A DNA stretch of 64,000 nt, from contig NZ_JBHULM010000009.1 in the NCBI RefSeq assembly GCF_042684485.1, positions 124,001-188,000 of the forward strand. Reading direction: 5' to 3'. Positions within the stretch are counted from its first letter, which is position 1. Each line of letters opens with the position of its first letter. The notes below the pieces were generated by a model. The model was not told the origin of the DNA and searched no databases. It worked only from the letters and a program-made list of their open reading frames with translations. Source of the stretch: Oceanihabitans gracilariae (lineage in GTDB: Bacteria > Bacteroidota > Bacteroidia > Flavobacteriales > Flavobacteriaceae). A program made the translations under genes and the position numbers. This document shows, one piece after another, positions 16,607 through 25,999 of this stretch.

Positions 16607-17428
16607 ATGATTTCAAAAGCACAAGTAGTGAAGTTGAAAACACTTATTCGCCATAAGTGGCAATGCTGGTACCATAATACTTTTAATGCTACCGTAAAAG
16701 CACAAATAAAAAACCCAAAAGAAATACCTATTGTAATTATTAGTTTTAATCAGTTATTCTACCTAAAACAACTTGTTGCATTTTTAATAAAACATGAATT
16801 TACTAACCTTGTAATTATAGATAATAACTCTACTTACCAACCGCTTTTAGATTATTTGGATACCATAGAAAAACAGGTTAAAATTTATAGACTACAAGAA
16901 AATATTGGCCATTTATCTTTTTGGAAAACGGAATCTATTTTTAAAAAATATAGTAAAGGGTATTATGTCGTTACCGATGCAGATATTGTTCCAGATGCTA
17001 ACTGCCCGGATGATTTTATGGTAACTTTTAGAAATCTATTAGATGAAGCTTATACAAGAACAAAAGTTGGTTTCTCATTAAAGGTAGAGGATATACCAGA
17101 TACAAACCCAAATAAAGAAAAAATTAAACAATGGGAAGCGCAGTTCTGGAAAACGAAAGTGAAACCAAATGTTTTTAAAGCACATATTGATACTACTTTT
17201 GCATTGTATAGACCTAATTACAAATACCAACGCAAAGGGTTTACGCAAGGTTGGCGAACAGATTATCCGTTACAAGCAAAACATGGCGGTTGGTATATAG
17301 ATATAAATAATTTATCGGAAGAGCAGGAATACTATATTGAAACGGCAAATGATTCTGCATCTTGGCAGTTAGATAAAGAAGGAGAATTAAAGAACCCAAT
17401 ACATAAAAAGCTATATACAAATGACTAA
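16607..17428 (+). CDS. GT-A type glycosyltransferase, divergent family 2
   Basis: 273 residues. IPIVIISFNQLFYLKQLVAFL (about 40-60), LVIIDNNSTYQPLLDYL and GYYVVTDADIVPD, with a DAD metal motif at about residue 124, show a GT-A fold. The rest does not match the standard GT2 pattern. The C-terminal half (TTFALYRPNYKYQRKGFTQG, WRTDYPLQAKHGGWYID) resembles a small group in Bacteroidota capsule clusters whose specificity I do not know. It overlaps the next glycosyltransferase gene by 8 nt, indicating coupled translation. Confidence 0.8.
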   Translation: MISKAQVVKLKTLIRHKWQCWYHNTFNATVKAQIKNPKEIPIVIISFNQLFYLKQLVAFLIKHEFTNLVIIDNNSTYQPLLDYLDTIEKQVKIYRLQENIGHLSFWKTESIFKKYSKGYYVVTDADIVPDANCPDDFMVTFRNLLDEAYTRTKVGFSLKVEDIPDTNPNKEKIKQWEAQFWKTKVKPNVFKAHIDTTFALYRPNYKYQRKGFTQGWRTDYPLQAKHGGWYIDINNLSEEQEYYIETANDSASWQLDKEGELKNPIHKKLYTND

Positions 17429-18299
17429 AACCAAACAACCATTAGTTTCTATTTGTATACCAACGTATAATGGCGAAGCATTTATAGCAGAAGCCATGCA
17501 GTCTGCTATTGCACAAACCTATCCAAATCTAGAAATTATAGTGTCAGACGATGCTTCCAAAGACAATACAATATCTATTATTAAAAGCTTTAAAGCGCAA
17601 ACCAAGATTCCAATACATATCTATAATCATGAACCTAATGGTATTGGTGCTAATTGGAATCATTCGGTAAGAAAAGCAAATGGTGCCTATATTAAATTTT
17701 TATTTCAAGATGATGCTTTAACACCAGATTGTATTACTAAAATGATGCCTCTTGCTATACAGCCTAATGTAGGTTTAGTATATAGTAAACGAGACTTTAT
17801 TTATGAAACACTTACCCCTAAAATAAAAGACTTTATTGCTTACTACGGAAATGCACATACTACTTGGCAGGATGTTAAAGTTACACCAGGTATTCTATCT
17901 GGGCGAGCATATTTAAAAGATAGGCAGTTACTAAATTCACCAAAAAATAAAATTGGGGAGCCTACAAATGTATTGCTTAATAAGTCCTGTTTTGAAAACG
18001 TAGGTTATTTTAATGAAGTCTTACAACAAGCATTAGATAGTGATTATTGGTATCGTGTAATGGCTTATTATGATGTAGGTTTTGTAGATGCCTCTTTAGC
18101 ACGCTTTAGATTACACGATAAACAAGCAAGTAGTGTAAATAAAAAGAGAGAAATACCCGATAAAGATTTAATGTACAAACAATATTATACACATATCTTT
18201 AAGTATTTACATCCTAAAAATAAAAGGAAACTTCTTAAATTATATCATCCTTTATTTAAGACTTTAGCACAAATAAAACAACGTTTTAATGGTAGATAA
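17421..18299 (+). CDS. Family 2 glycosyltransferase
   Basis: 292 residues. VSICIPTYNGEAFIAEAMQSA (about 9-29), IIVSDDASKDNTI and KFLFQDDALTPDCI (DXD at about 98) mark a standard GT2 enzyme. EPTNVLLNKSCFENVGYF and LDSDYWYRVM are the acceptor-side motifs. Starts inside the previous gene (8-nt overlap) and its end overlaps the next GT2 by 11 nt, so three glycosyltransferases in a row are translationally linked. Donor sugar not predictable. Confidence 0.92.
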   Translation: MTKTKQPLVSICIPTYNGEAFIAEAMQSAIAQTYPNLEIIVSDDASKDNTISIIKSFKAQTKIPIHIYNHEPNGIGANWNHSVRKANGAYIKFLFQDDALTPDCITKMMPLAIQPNVGLVYSKRDFIYETLTPKIKDFIAYYGNAHTTWQDVKVTPGILSGRAYLKDRQLLNSPKNKIGEPTNVLLNKSCFENVGYFNEVLQQALDSDYWYRVMAYYDVGFVDASLARFRLHDKQASSVNKKREIPDKDLMYKQYYTHIFKYLHPKNKRKLLKLYHPLFKTLAQIKQRFNGR

Positions 18300-19206
18300 A
18301 AATCCTTTAATAACGATAATACTTCCGGTATATAATGGGGAAAAAACCCTTAAAGCAACACTAGATAGCTTGTTGGCACAAACCTATACCCATTTTAAAA
18401 TTATAATAGGGATTGATGGTACTAAAGATGCATCAAAATCTATAGCAGAAGCATATAAGGATAGTAGAATCAACATTTTTGAAAATCCAGTTAATTTAGG
18501 TTTAGCAGATAATGTAAATAAATTAATGACACTAGTACCTGCAGATAGTGATTTAATAGCAATGGCAGAGCAAGATGATTATTATGTGCCAGAACGATTA
18601 GCTTGGCAAGTAGAAATCATGCAAAAGCATCCAGAAGTAGGTTTGGTTTCCGGAATTGTAGAGTTTAAAGGGAAATCTAAAAGTATTTTATTTCCTGGTA
18701 TTTTGGTAAAAGGGAAACCGTTTCCACAAGGAGAAGCATTATTTACTTATTTATACATAAATCAGTTAAAAGTAGTAAATACGTGTATGCTATTTAGAAA
18801 ATCTGTGCATGAACAAAACAAGTTAAAGTTTCGGAATACCTATGGCAATTTTAATATAGATTGGGATTATATTTTGCGGTTCTCATTAGTTTCTAATATT
18901 TATGGAATACCTAAAAAGTTAGTGGTTATGAATAGAACATTAACCAATGATTCTGTAACTAGAGATAAAGATTCGCAACATAAAGCATCAAGGCAGTTGT
19001 TGAAAAATTTCAGAAAAGAATTTCCAGAAAAAATTTCTAAAAGGACGTATAATAATGCATTAAAAATGCATCGAAAAATTGAACTTGGTCATCACACTAA
19101 ATTAGGAATTATTTTTAGAAGCTTATATTACTTTTTATTGTATTTTGATACATATTTTTTAATGTATGTATTGGATAAAACTAAAAGCTATTTTGTTAAA
19201 AATTAA
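18289..19206 (+). CDS. Family 2 glycosyltransferase
   Basis: 305 residues. ITIILPVYNGEKTLKATLDSL (about 8-28) and IAMAEQDDYYVPERLAWQVE carry the GT2 nucleotide and metal sites, and FNIDWDYILRFSLVS the acceptor side. The very C-terminus, LGIIFRSLYYFLLYFDTYFL, is hydrophobic and probably membrane-associated. Overlaps the gene before by 11 nt and is followed after 9 nt by a methyltransferase. Confidence 0.92.
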   Translation: MVDKNPLITIILPVYNGEKTLKATLDSLLAQTYTHFKIIIGIDGTKDASKSIAEAYKDSRINIFENPVNLGLADNVNKLMTLVPADSDLIAMAEQDDYYVPERLAWQVEIMQKHPEVGLVSGIVEFKGKSKSILFPGILVKGKPFPQGEALFTYLYINQLKVVNTCMLFRKSVHEQNKLKFRNTYGNFNIDWDYILRFSLVSNIYGIPKKLVVMNRTLTNDSVTRDKDSQHKASRQLLKNFRKEFPEKISKRTYNNALKMHRKIELGHHTKLGIIFRSLYYFLLYFDTYFLMYVLDKTKSYFVKN

Positions 19207-19215
19207 AAGTAGTAT

Positions 19216-19980
19216 ATGAAAGAACCTAATAAATTAACAACTCAAAAATACTGGGAAACATATTACAGTAAAAACCATGCAAATAAAAAGCATATAGTTA
19301 ATGTATGTTCTTATTATGATCCGTTTTGGGATCAGTTAATTAGTCAAAATAGCAAAGGTAAATCTATTATAGAAATTGGTGGATTTCCCGGAAGATACTT
19401 AGCGTATCTATCTTCAAAGTTTGGTTTGGTTCCTACCTGTTTAGATTTTAATTCAGACGAAAGCCAAATTAAAAATTCTTTTGAAATAATGGAAGTAGAT
19501 CGCTTTAATATTTTACAAGAAGATTTCACCAAATACCAACCAAAACAACAATATGACTATGTGATTTCTAATGGGTTTATAGAACATTTTGATGATTTTA
19601 ATACCATTTTAGACTTACATACACAATATTTAAAACCGGGAGGAAGCATGCTGGTTATGATACCAAATAAAAGATATCTAAGAAAAATTTATGGTTACTT
19701 GTGTGATTATAATAATTTAAAAGCACATAACCTTAAAAGTATGAAGTTGTCTGTTTTTAAAAAGTATGCAAAGCGTAATGATTTAAAAATTAAAACGCAT
19801 CAGTACTATGGTGGTTTCCCTTTTTCGGTTCACCAAAAACAAAATGCCTTTCAAAAAGTAATTAGTAAAACTACGCGATTGGTGTTTAAAAAAATAAATC
19901 CGTACTTGATGAAAAATCCATCCAAGTATTTAAGCGCATCTATAATAGCTATTTTTGAAAAACCAATAAACGTTGAGTAA
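19216..19980 (+). CDS. Class I SAM-dependent methyltransferase
   Basis: 254 residues. Motif I is IIEIGGFPGRYLAYLSSKF (about 47-65), followed by LDFNSDES, a post-I acidic loop, DYVISNGFIEHFDDF (motif IV region, about 112-126) and YLKPGGSMLVMIPN (motif VI). This is a Methyltransf_11/23-like fold. In a polysaccharide cluster it probably methylates a sugar hydroxyl, or caps the chain end, which in ABC-exported glycans can stop elongation and be recognised by Wzt. The capping idea is inference only. It overlaps the next gene, which starts at TTG, by 8 nt. Confidence 0.87.
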   Translation: MKEPNKLTTQKYWETYYSKNHANKKHIVNVCSYYDPFWDQLISQNSKGKSIIEIGGFPGRYLAYLSSKFGLVPTCLDFNSDESQIKNSFEIMEVDRFNILQEDFTKYQPKQQYDYVISNGFIEHFDDFNTILDLHTQYLKPGGSMLVMIPNKRYLRKIYGYLCDYNNLKAHNLKSMKLSVFKKYAKRNDLKIKTHQYYGGFPFSVHQKQNAFQKVISKTTRLVFKKINPYLMKNPSKYLSASIIAIFEKPINVE

Positions 19981-21166
19981 AAAAGTGAAAATAGCCATTT
20001 ATTCTGGAGCCATTCCTAGCACAACTTTTGTGGAGCGTTTAATAGTTGGAATTGCTAAGCATTATGATGTATTAATATTTGGCGTGCAAAACACACCCAA
20101 GTTATATGCTTCTGCTAATATTAAAGTGCATAGTACTTCAAGAAGTTTATTCATAAATCTTATAAAAACAAAATGGCATGTTTTTGTATTGCTTTTTACA
20201 AATCCTAAACGATTATTTATTGTTATTAAAGAGATACAAAAACATAAATCATTATATTCTAAATGGCATGCCTTTACTAGGTTAATTCCTATAATGCGTT
20301 TTCTTCCAGATATAATTCATGTACAATGGGCTAAAGACGTAGATCGTTTTATGTTTTTAAAAGAAAAACTAGGGGTTAAACTCATTTTGAGTTTACGAGG
20401 TGCACACATTAATTATTCACCAATAGCAAGTCCTACTTTAGCAGAAAGCTATAAAAGAAATTTTCCAAAAGTAGATGCATTTCATGCTGTCTCTAAAGCA
20501 ATTGCAATAGAAGCACAAAAATATAATGCAGAAGCTTCAAAAATAAAAGTAATTCATTCACCTATAACAGAACAAATATTCAATCTTTACAAAAACGTTG
20601 AAAAGTCAAAATCAAAAACCATTAGAATATGTGTTGTTGGTCGTTTTCATTGGATTAAAGGAATGCGTTATCTATTTGATGCTTTACGTGTATTGCAACA
20701 AGAAAATAAAACCTTTGAATGTATATGTATTGGAGAAAATTGTTTGCCTGAAGAAGCTCTTTTTCAAATAAACCAATTAGATTTATTTCAAAGTATAACG
20801 ATTTTGGGTAACTTAAATCAAGAAGTGTTATTTAAAACCATGCAGTCTTGTGATGTACTAGTTCTTCCAAGTTTAAAAGAAGGAATAGCAAATGTTGTTT
20901 TAGAAGCAATGGCTATAGGTTTACCTGTAATAGCTACCCATTGTGGTGGTATGGCAGAAGTAGTTATACCTAATGAAACGGGTTGGCTTGTTCCTACTAG
21001 AAACCCTAAAGCAATAGCAAATGCAATTATGGAGGTAAAAGAAACTTCAGAAAAAGAAATACAACGTATTACAGAAAACGCATACCAATTAGTAAAAAAG
21101 GAGTTTAATGGAAATGAAAGTATCAAAAAGTTTGAAGCATTATACCAATTGGTACTTGATAAGTAA
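19973..21166 (+). CDS. Family 4 glycosyltransferase (GT-B)
   Basis: 397 residues, TTG start inside the preceding methyltransferase gene. VKIAIYSGAIPSTTFVERLI opens the acceptor half, and IIHVQWAKDVDRFM and LILSLRGAHINYSP follow. The donor half has ICVVGRFHWIKGMRYLFDAL, CICIGEN, LGNLNQEVLF and the EX7E region LPSLKEGIANVVLEAMAIGL. It should act as a retaining transferase. Similar in layout to the GT4 at 26000-27163 (same SRLHW/GRFHW-type motif and GL-PVIATHCGG ending), suggesting an older duplication within the cluster. Confidence 0.92.
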   Translation: MSKKVKIAIYSGAIPSTTFVERLIVGIAKHYDVLIFGVQNTPKLYASANIKVHSTSRSLFINLIKTKWHVFVLLFTNPKRLFIVIKEIQKHKSLYSKWHAFTRLIPIMRFLPDIIHVQWAKDVDRFMFLKEKLGVKLILSLRGAHINYSPIASPTLAESYKRNFPKVDAFHAVSKAIAIEAQKYNAEASKIKVIHSPITEQIFNLYKNVEKSKSKTIRICVVGRFHWIKGMRYLFDALRVLQQENKTFECICIGENCLPEEALFQINQLDLFQSITILGNLNQEVLFKTMQSCDVLVLPSLKEGIANVVLEAMAIGLPVIATHCGGMAEVVIPNETGWLVPTRNPKAIANAIMEVKETSEKEIQRITENAYQLVKKEFNGNESIKKFEALYQLVLDK

Positions 21167-21172
21167 TAAAAT

Positions 21173-22555
21173 ATGAAAATAAAAACAGCAATAATACCCA
21201 CAAAACAAAGCTTTGCTAAAGTAGATGCTCCTCATGAGTTACACTTAGAAGCTATATGTGTTTTTGCTGCTATTGGCTTTTTTTTAGATCAAGACACTTA
21301 TTATAAAGATGAGGTGGTATTGGCTCCAAGTACTAAGTATGAGTTAAATGAAAAAGGATTTGTTGTAAACTCAGAACCCTGGTTTCATTGGCATTATACG
21401 CCAAGAGATATTACCTTTAACCAAGCATTAAAGGAGTTTTCGTCTTTGTTTGAAACCATAATGCAAGAACAAACACAAGGTAAAAAAGTAATTTTACCAT
21501 TATCTGGCGGATTAGATAGTAGATCGCAGGCAGTAGCATTAAAGCAAATTAATGCAGATGTTTTTTCGTATAGCTACCAATATAAAAATGGTTTTGATGA
21601 AACTTCTATTGCTAAAAAAATTGCTGAAGCATCACATTTCGATTTTAAGCGTTTTAAAATATCTAATGCCTATTTATGGGGTGTTATAGACGATTTGTTG
21701 CAATTAAATAAAGGATATTCTGATTTTACTGCCCCGCGACAAATGGCCATTTTTGAAGAATATGCTAAAATGGGTGATGTTTTTTCTTTAGGACATTGGG
21801 GAGATGTGTTGTTCGATTCTATGAACGTTTCACAATTATCTAAAGAAGAAGAAGTGCGGGTACTTCAAAAGAAACTATGTAAAAGAGGAGGTGTAGATTT
21901 TGCAAATACTTTATGGAATGCATGGGGACTACCTGGAGATTTTAATACTTATTTTGCCTCTAGAATTGAAGGATTGCTAGGCACTATTGAGATTAAAGAT
22001 ACTAACGCAAAGTTAAGAGCCTTTAAATCTAAATATTGGGCGCCACGTTGGACCTCAATTAACCTTGCCGTTTTTGAAAAAGCAAAACCAATTACATTGC
22101 CTTATTATGATGAAAGAATGTGCGAATTTATTTGTACCATTCCAGAAGAATATCTTAAAAACAGACAATTACAAATTGCCTATATACAATCTAAAGCACC
22201 AGAATTAGCAAGAATACAATGGCAAGACCAGAGGCCATTTCACTTAAATAATTTCAGGTATAATAAAATACCTTATAATCTACCTTATAGAATAGCGAAT
22301 AAAGTTAAGAGAGAAATTAAAGCTGTTTCAGGTAAACCTTATATACAACGTAATTGGGAATTGCAGTTTTTAGGAGATGCCAATAAACAAAAACTAAAAG
22401 AAGTACTGTTAGATAGTGATTTAAAGAAATGGATACCAAAATCTATACTAGCTAACTATTATAATTCATTTTTTAATACAGATCATTTGCAAAATGCACA
22501 TGCTATAAATATATTGCTTGTATTGGCAAAATTTAATCAAAAATATAATGGCTAA
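21173..22555 (+). CDS. Asparagine synthase-like protein without a glutaminase domain
   Basis: 460 residues. The PP-loop ATP-pyrophosphatase motif KKVILPLSGGLDSRSQAVAL lies at about 103-122, as in the synthetase half of AsnB. The N-terminal 100 residues do not start with the Met-Cys of class II glutaminases, so ammonia would have to come from another protein or another amine is used. WbpS- and WbqG-type relatives in other O-antigen clusters amidate GalNAcA; with the TviB/TviC pair in this locus, amidation of an uronic acid is a reasonable inference. The gene begins 6 nt after a GT4 gene and overlaps the next by 8 nt. Confidence 0.8.
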   Translation: MKIKTAIIPTKQSFAKVDAPHELHLEAICVFAAIGFFLDQDTYYKDEVVLAPSTKYELNEKGFVVNSEPWFHWHYTPRDITFNQALKEFSSLFETIMQEQTQGKKVILPLSGGLDSRSQAVALKQINADVFSYSYQYKNGFDETSIAKKIAEASHFDFKRFKISNAYLWGVIDDLLQLNKGYSDFTAPRQMAIFEEYAKMGDVFSLGHWGDVLFDSMNVSQLSKEEEVRVLQKKLCKRGGVDFANTLWNAWGLPGDFNTYFASRIEGLLGTIEIKDTNAKLRAFKSKYWAPRWTSINLAVFEKAKPITLPYYDERMCEFICTIPEEYLKNRQLQIAYIQSKAPELARIQWQDQRPFHLNNFRYNKIPYNLPYRIANKVKREIKAVSGKPYIQRNWELQFLGDANKQKLKEVLLDSDLKKWIPKSILANYYNSFFNTDHLQNAHAINILLVLAKFNQKYNG

Positions 22556-23657
22556 AAAAATTAAAATACTTTTTACAATCTCTAATTTTGATACTTCAGG
22601 AAGTGGTAAATCTGTATATGATATGGTTAAAGGACTAAATAGAGATGTTTTTGAGCCAGAAGTCTGCTGCCAAAATAATAAAGGAGAATTATTTAAGGAA
22701 ATAGAACAATTAGGAGTAAAAATACATGTAAATGCTTTTAAAACAGCATATAAACCATTGTTAGGTTTTCCTTTGCGTGTATGGAAAATTTCTAAATTCT
22801 TTAAAAAAAATAAGTTTGATATCATTCATTCTTGGCATTGGAGCTCTGATTTTTCTGAACCTTTAGCAGCCAAATTAGCAGGAGTGAAGTTTGTTTTTAC
22901 AAAAAAAGCAATGGGTTGGGGAAACAAAGCTTGGGTGTGGCGCTCAAAATTAAGTACAAAAATTGTTGCTGTAAATGAAGATATGATTACGCAATTCTAT
23001 AAAAACACCTCTATGATGTCTAAAGTTGTTCGTATTCCTCTAGCTGTAGATATTAATCATTTTCAGCCTTTAAAAAAATCTAATGAGGCTCCAGACGGAG
23101 TTGTTTTTAATGAAAATGATTTTATAATTGTTTCTGTGGCAAATCTTGTTCCTGTAAAAGGTATTGAAATATTATTAGAAGCGGTAAATAAATTAAAAGA
23201 TAAAAGTATAAAAGTATTTATAGTAGGCGATTATAATAATGATTATGGTTTGACACTTATAAAACAATATACAGATAATAAAAACTTCTCATTTCTAGGT
23301 AAGCATTTAGATGTCAGACCGTATTTGGCTATGGCAGATTTGTTTGTAATACCAACAAAAGATGAGGGGAGAAAAGAAGGTTTGCCTGTTGCTCCTATGG
23401 AAGCTATGGCCTCCGGGAGAATAGTAGTTGGATCTAATATTTCTGGGGTTAAAGATGTTTTAAAAGAGTTTCCGCAATGTATATTTTCACCCAGTGATAT
23501 TACCGATTTAGCTGAAAAAATTCATCAAATAAAAGGAATGTCAATGAATGAAAGACAAAAACTAGCTAATGCCATGAGAGAATATGTTAAGCGAGAATTG
23601 TCTGTAGTATCATTTGTTGAAAAACATGAAGAATTATACCTTAAATTGAAGAACTAA
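22548..23657 (+). CDS. Family 4 glycosyltransferase (GT-B)
   Basis: 369 residues from the ATG at 22548. A longer frame from 22518 is possible but would overlap the upstream gene by 38 nt and adds ten residues unlike the family start. The N-terminal motif is KKIKILFTISNFDTSGSGKS, and FDIIHSWHWSSDFSEPLAAK follows. The donor half has IIVSVANLVPVKGIEILLEA, VFIVGDY and FVIPTKDEGRKEGLPVAPME, the last with the EX7E signature. It overlaps the asparagine-synthase-like gene by 8 nt and is followed after 2 nt by the MBOAT gene. Confidence 0.9.
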   Translation: MAKKIKILFTISNFDTSGSGKSVYDMVKGLNRDVFEPEVCCQNNKGELFKEIEQLGVKIHVNAFKTAYKPLLGFPLRVWKISKFFKKNKFDIIHSWHWSSDFSEPLAAKLAGVKFVFTKKAMGWGNKAWVWRSKLSTKIVAVNEDMITQFYKNTSMMSKVVRIPLAVDINHFQPLKKSNEAPDGVVFNENDFIIVSVANLVPVKGIEILLEAVNKLKDKSIKVFIVGDYNNDYGLTLIKQYTDNKNFSFLGKHLDVRPYLAMADLFVIPTKDEGRKEGLPVAPMEAMASGRIVVGSNISGVKDVLKEFPQCIFSPSDITDLAEKIHQIKGMSMNERQKLANAMREYVKRELSVVSFVEKHEELYLKLKN

Positions 23658-23659
23658 CT

Positions 23660-25096
23660 ATGCTATTTAATTCTATAGATTTTGCGATATTTCTGCCAGT
23701 TGTGTTTGTTTTATATTGGTTTGTAGCGCAGAAGAATTTAAGAGCTCAAAACCTATTAATCGTAATTTCTAGCTATGTATTTTATGGGTGGTGGGATTAT
23801 CGGTTTTTAAGTTTAATTCTTTTTAGTACACTAGTAGATTTTACTATCGGAAAGTATTTATTTTTATCTAAAAAAAAACAAAATAGAAAGATACTGCTAT
23901 GGACAAGTCTTATTGTTAATATTGGTTTACTTGGTTTCTTTAAGTACTACAATTTTTTTGCAGACAATTTTGTGCAAGCCTTTTCTTTTTTTGGACAAGA
24001 AATTCAGACAAATACACTGAATATCATTTTACCAGTTGGTATTAGTTTTTACACTTTTCAAACCTTAAGCTATACCATAGATGTGTATCGGAAAAATTTA
24101 GAACCTACTAGAGATTTTAGTGCTTTTGCTGCTTTTGTAAGTTTCTTCCCGCAATTAGTAGCAGGTCCTATTGAACGTGCCTCTAATTTGTTACCGCAGT
24201 TTTATAAAAAACGAGTGTTTAATTATGCGAATGCGGTAGATGGATTAAGACAAATTCTTTGGGGTTTATTTAAAAAAATAGTGATTGCAGATAATTGTGC
24301 GCAATTTGTAAATATTATTTTTACTAACCATGCAGATTATTCAGGAAGTACATTACTTTTTGGTGGTATCTTTTTTGCTTTTCAGATTTATGGGGATTTT
24401 TCAGGATATAGCGATATAGCAATAGGTACTTCTCGTTTATTTGGTTTTAACTTAAAGCAAAACTTTGCATTTCCATATTTTTCAAGAGATATTGCTGAGT
24501 TTTGGAGACGTTGGCACATCTCATTGTCGACTTGGTTTAGAGATTATGTATATATTCCTATAGGAGGGTCTAGAGGAACTAAGAGTAGACAAGTACGTAA
24601 TGTGTTTATTATTTTTATTGTAAGTGGTTTTTGGCATGGAGCGAATTGGACATTTATTGTTTGGGGATTTCTAAATGCACTTTATTTTGTTCCTTTATTA
24701 CTTTTAAATAAAAACAGAAGCAATACAGATGTTGTAGCACAAAAAAGTTTATTACCAAGTATTAAAGAGTTTATTAATATGAGTATTACTTTTTTAATGA
24801 CTGTTTTAGCTTGGGTGTTTTTTAGAGCCGAAAACATTGGTCATGCATTAGATTATTTGAACGGTATGATCAATCTATCTCTATTTTCTATTCCAGAAAT
24901 TCGCCCAACATATTTATTCGTATTAATCTTTATCTTTATTGTTGTGGAGTGGTCTGGTAGATGTAATCAATATGCAATAGAGCGCTTATGGTTTAAATAT
25001 CCGAAATTTGTAAGATTAGCAATTTATTATACTATTACTATTGCGATTTTTTTATTTAGTGGTAAAGAACAAGATTTTATATATTTTCAATTCTGA
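23660..25096 (+). CDS. MBOAT O-acyltransferase (AlgI/DltB-like)
   Basis: 478 residues with 10 or more membrane spans. Family landmarks: ILPVGISFYTFQTLSYTIDV, FFPQLVAGPIERAS, QIYGDFSGYSDIAIGTSRLF, FWRRWHISLSTWFRDYVYIP, and VSGFWHGANWTFIVWGFLNA with the catalytic histidine of the FWHG motif. Such proteins move acetyl or other acyl groups across the inner membrane for transfer to an exported polymer, as AlgI does for alginate. Stop and start codons of this gene and the next (an SGNH-like protein) overlap by 1 nt, a common two-gene arrangement in which the second protein finishes the transfer in the periplasm. Confidence 0.94.
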   Translation: MLFNSIDFAIFLPVVFVLYWFVAQKNLRAQNLLIVISSYVFYGWWDYRFLSLILFSTLVDFTIGKYLFLSKKKQNRKILLWTSLIVNIGLLGFFKYYNFFADNFVQAFSFFGQEIQTNTLNIILPVGISFYTFQTLSYTIDVYRKNLEPTRDFSAFAAFVSFFPQLVAGPIERASNLLPQFYKKRVFNYANAVDGLRQILWGLFKKIVIADNCAQFVNIIFTNHADYSGSTLLFGGIFFAFQIYGDFSGYSDIAIGTSRLFGFNLKQNFAFPYFSRDIAEFWRRWHISLSTWFRDYVYIPIGGSRGTKSRQVRNVFIIFIVSGFWHGANWTFIVWGFLNALYFVPLLLLNKNRSNTDVVAQKSLLPSIKEFINMSITFLMTVLAWVFFRAENIGHALDYLNGMINLSLFSIPEIRPTYLFVLIFIFIVVEWSGRCNQYAIERLWFKYPKFVRLAIYYTITIAIFLFSGKEQDFIYFQF

Positions 25097-25992
25097 TGAA
25101 AAAATTTCTAATTAATATATTATTGTTTTTAGGATTGATTTGTGTTTCAGTTTTTATAATTTTCTATAATGTGAATAATGGGCATGTTGATGCTTTTTAT
25201 TCTAGGTTTACTACGCCTAAACAAAGTTCTTTAGTACTTGGTACTTCCAGAGCAGCACAAGGGATTGTTCCTGAAGTATTAAACGAAGAACTAGGAAGAG
25301 ATGATATATTTAATTATTCATTTACCGTTGCACATAGTTCATATGGACCTGTATATTTAGAAAGTATAAAGAAAAAGATTGTAAAGAATTCAAATGATTG
25401 TGTTTATATCGTTACGGTAGACCCTTGGAGTATTTCGGCAGATAAGGAAGATCAGAATAATATTTTAAAATTCATAGAAAATGGGAAATGTGTAGAAACT
25501 ATTTGGTTTGTTAATTCTAAGCCAAATGTTCAATATTTATTATTTAACTATAATGAAAGTTATATTAATTTATTTAATAAAAACAAAAAGATGTTTTTAC
25601 ATGATGATGGATGGTTGGAGGTAAATGTAAAAAAAATGGATAGTGTAAGAATAAATGAAAGAGTAAAATTTTATAAAGAAGAAATAATGCCTAATAACAC
25701 TTTCTCAAAAGTAAGATTTGAATACCTATTAAAAACTATTCAATTTTTAAAAAAACATGGAAAGGTGTATTTGATAAGACTTCCAATACATCCTAAATTA
25801 ATGGAAGTAGAAATGCAGTATATGGCAAACTTTAATGGTTACATTAACGAAGCAATTAATTTAAGTAATGATTATTTTGATATGACCAAATTTAACAATG
25901 AGTTTGATTATACAGATGGTAATCATCTTTATAAAGAATCAAGTAAAAAAGTATCTAAATTAATTGTTAATAGAATCAATAATAATAAGTAG
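25096..25992 (+). CDS. SGNH-like periplasmic acyltransferase partner of the MBOAT protein
   Basis: 298 residues. One N-terminal membrane anchor (about 5-25) is followed by a periplasmic domain. SSLVLGTSRAAQGIVPEVLN (about 45-64) has the GTSRA serine motif of SGNH/GDSL-like proteins of the AlgJ/AlgX/DltD type. The C-terminal FDYTDGNHLYKESS supplies the DxxH dyad (about 273-276). With the MBOAT gene it overlaps by 1 nt, so a joint role in O-acylation is well supported by context. Sequence similarity to named families is weak, so the name rests on the motifs and neighbour. Acceptor unknown. Confidence 0.75.
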   Translation: MKKFLINILLFLGLICVSVFIIFYNVNNGHVDAFYSRFTTPKQSSLVLGTSRAAQGIVPEVLNEELGRDDIFNYSFTVAHSSYGPVYLESIKKKIVKNSNDCVYIVTVDPWSISADKEDQNNILKFIENGKCVETIWFVNSKPNVQYLLFNYNESYINLFNKNKKMFLHDDGWLEVNVKKMDSVRINERVKFYKEEIMPNNTFSKVRFEYLLKTIQFLKKHGKVYLIRLPIHPKLMEVEMQYMANFNGYINEAINLSNDYFDMTKFNNEFDYTDGNHLYKESSKKVSKLIVNRINNNK

Positions 25993-25999
25993 GAAATAA

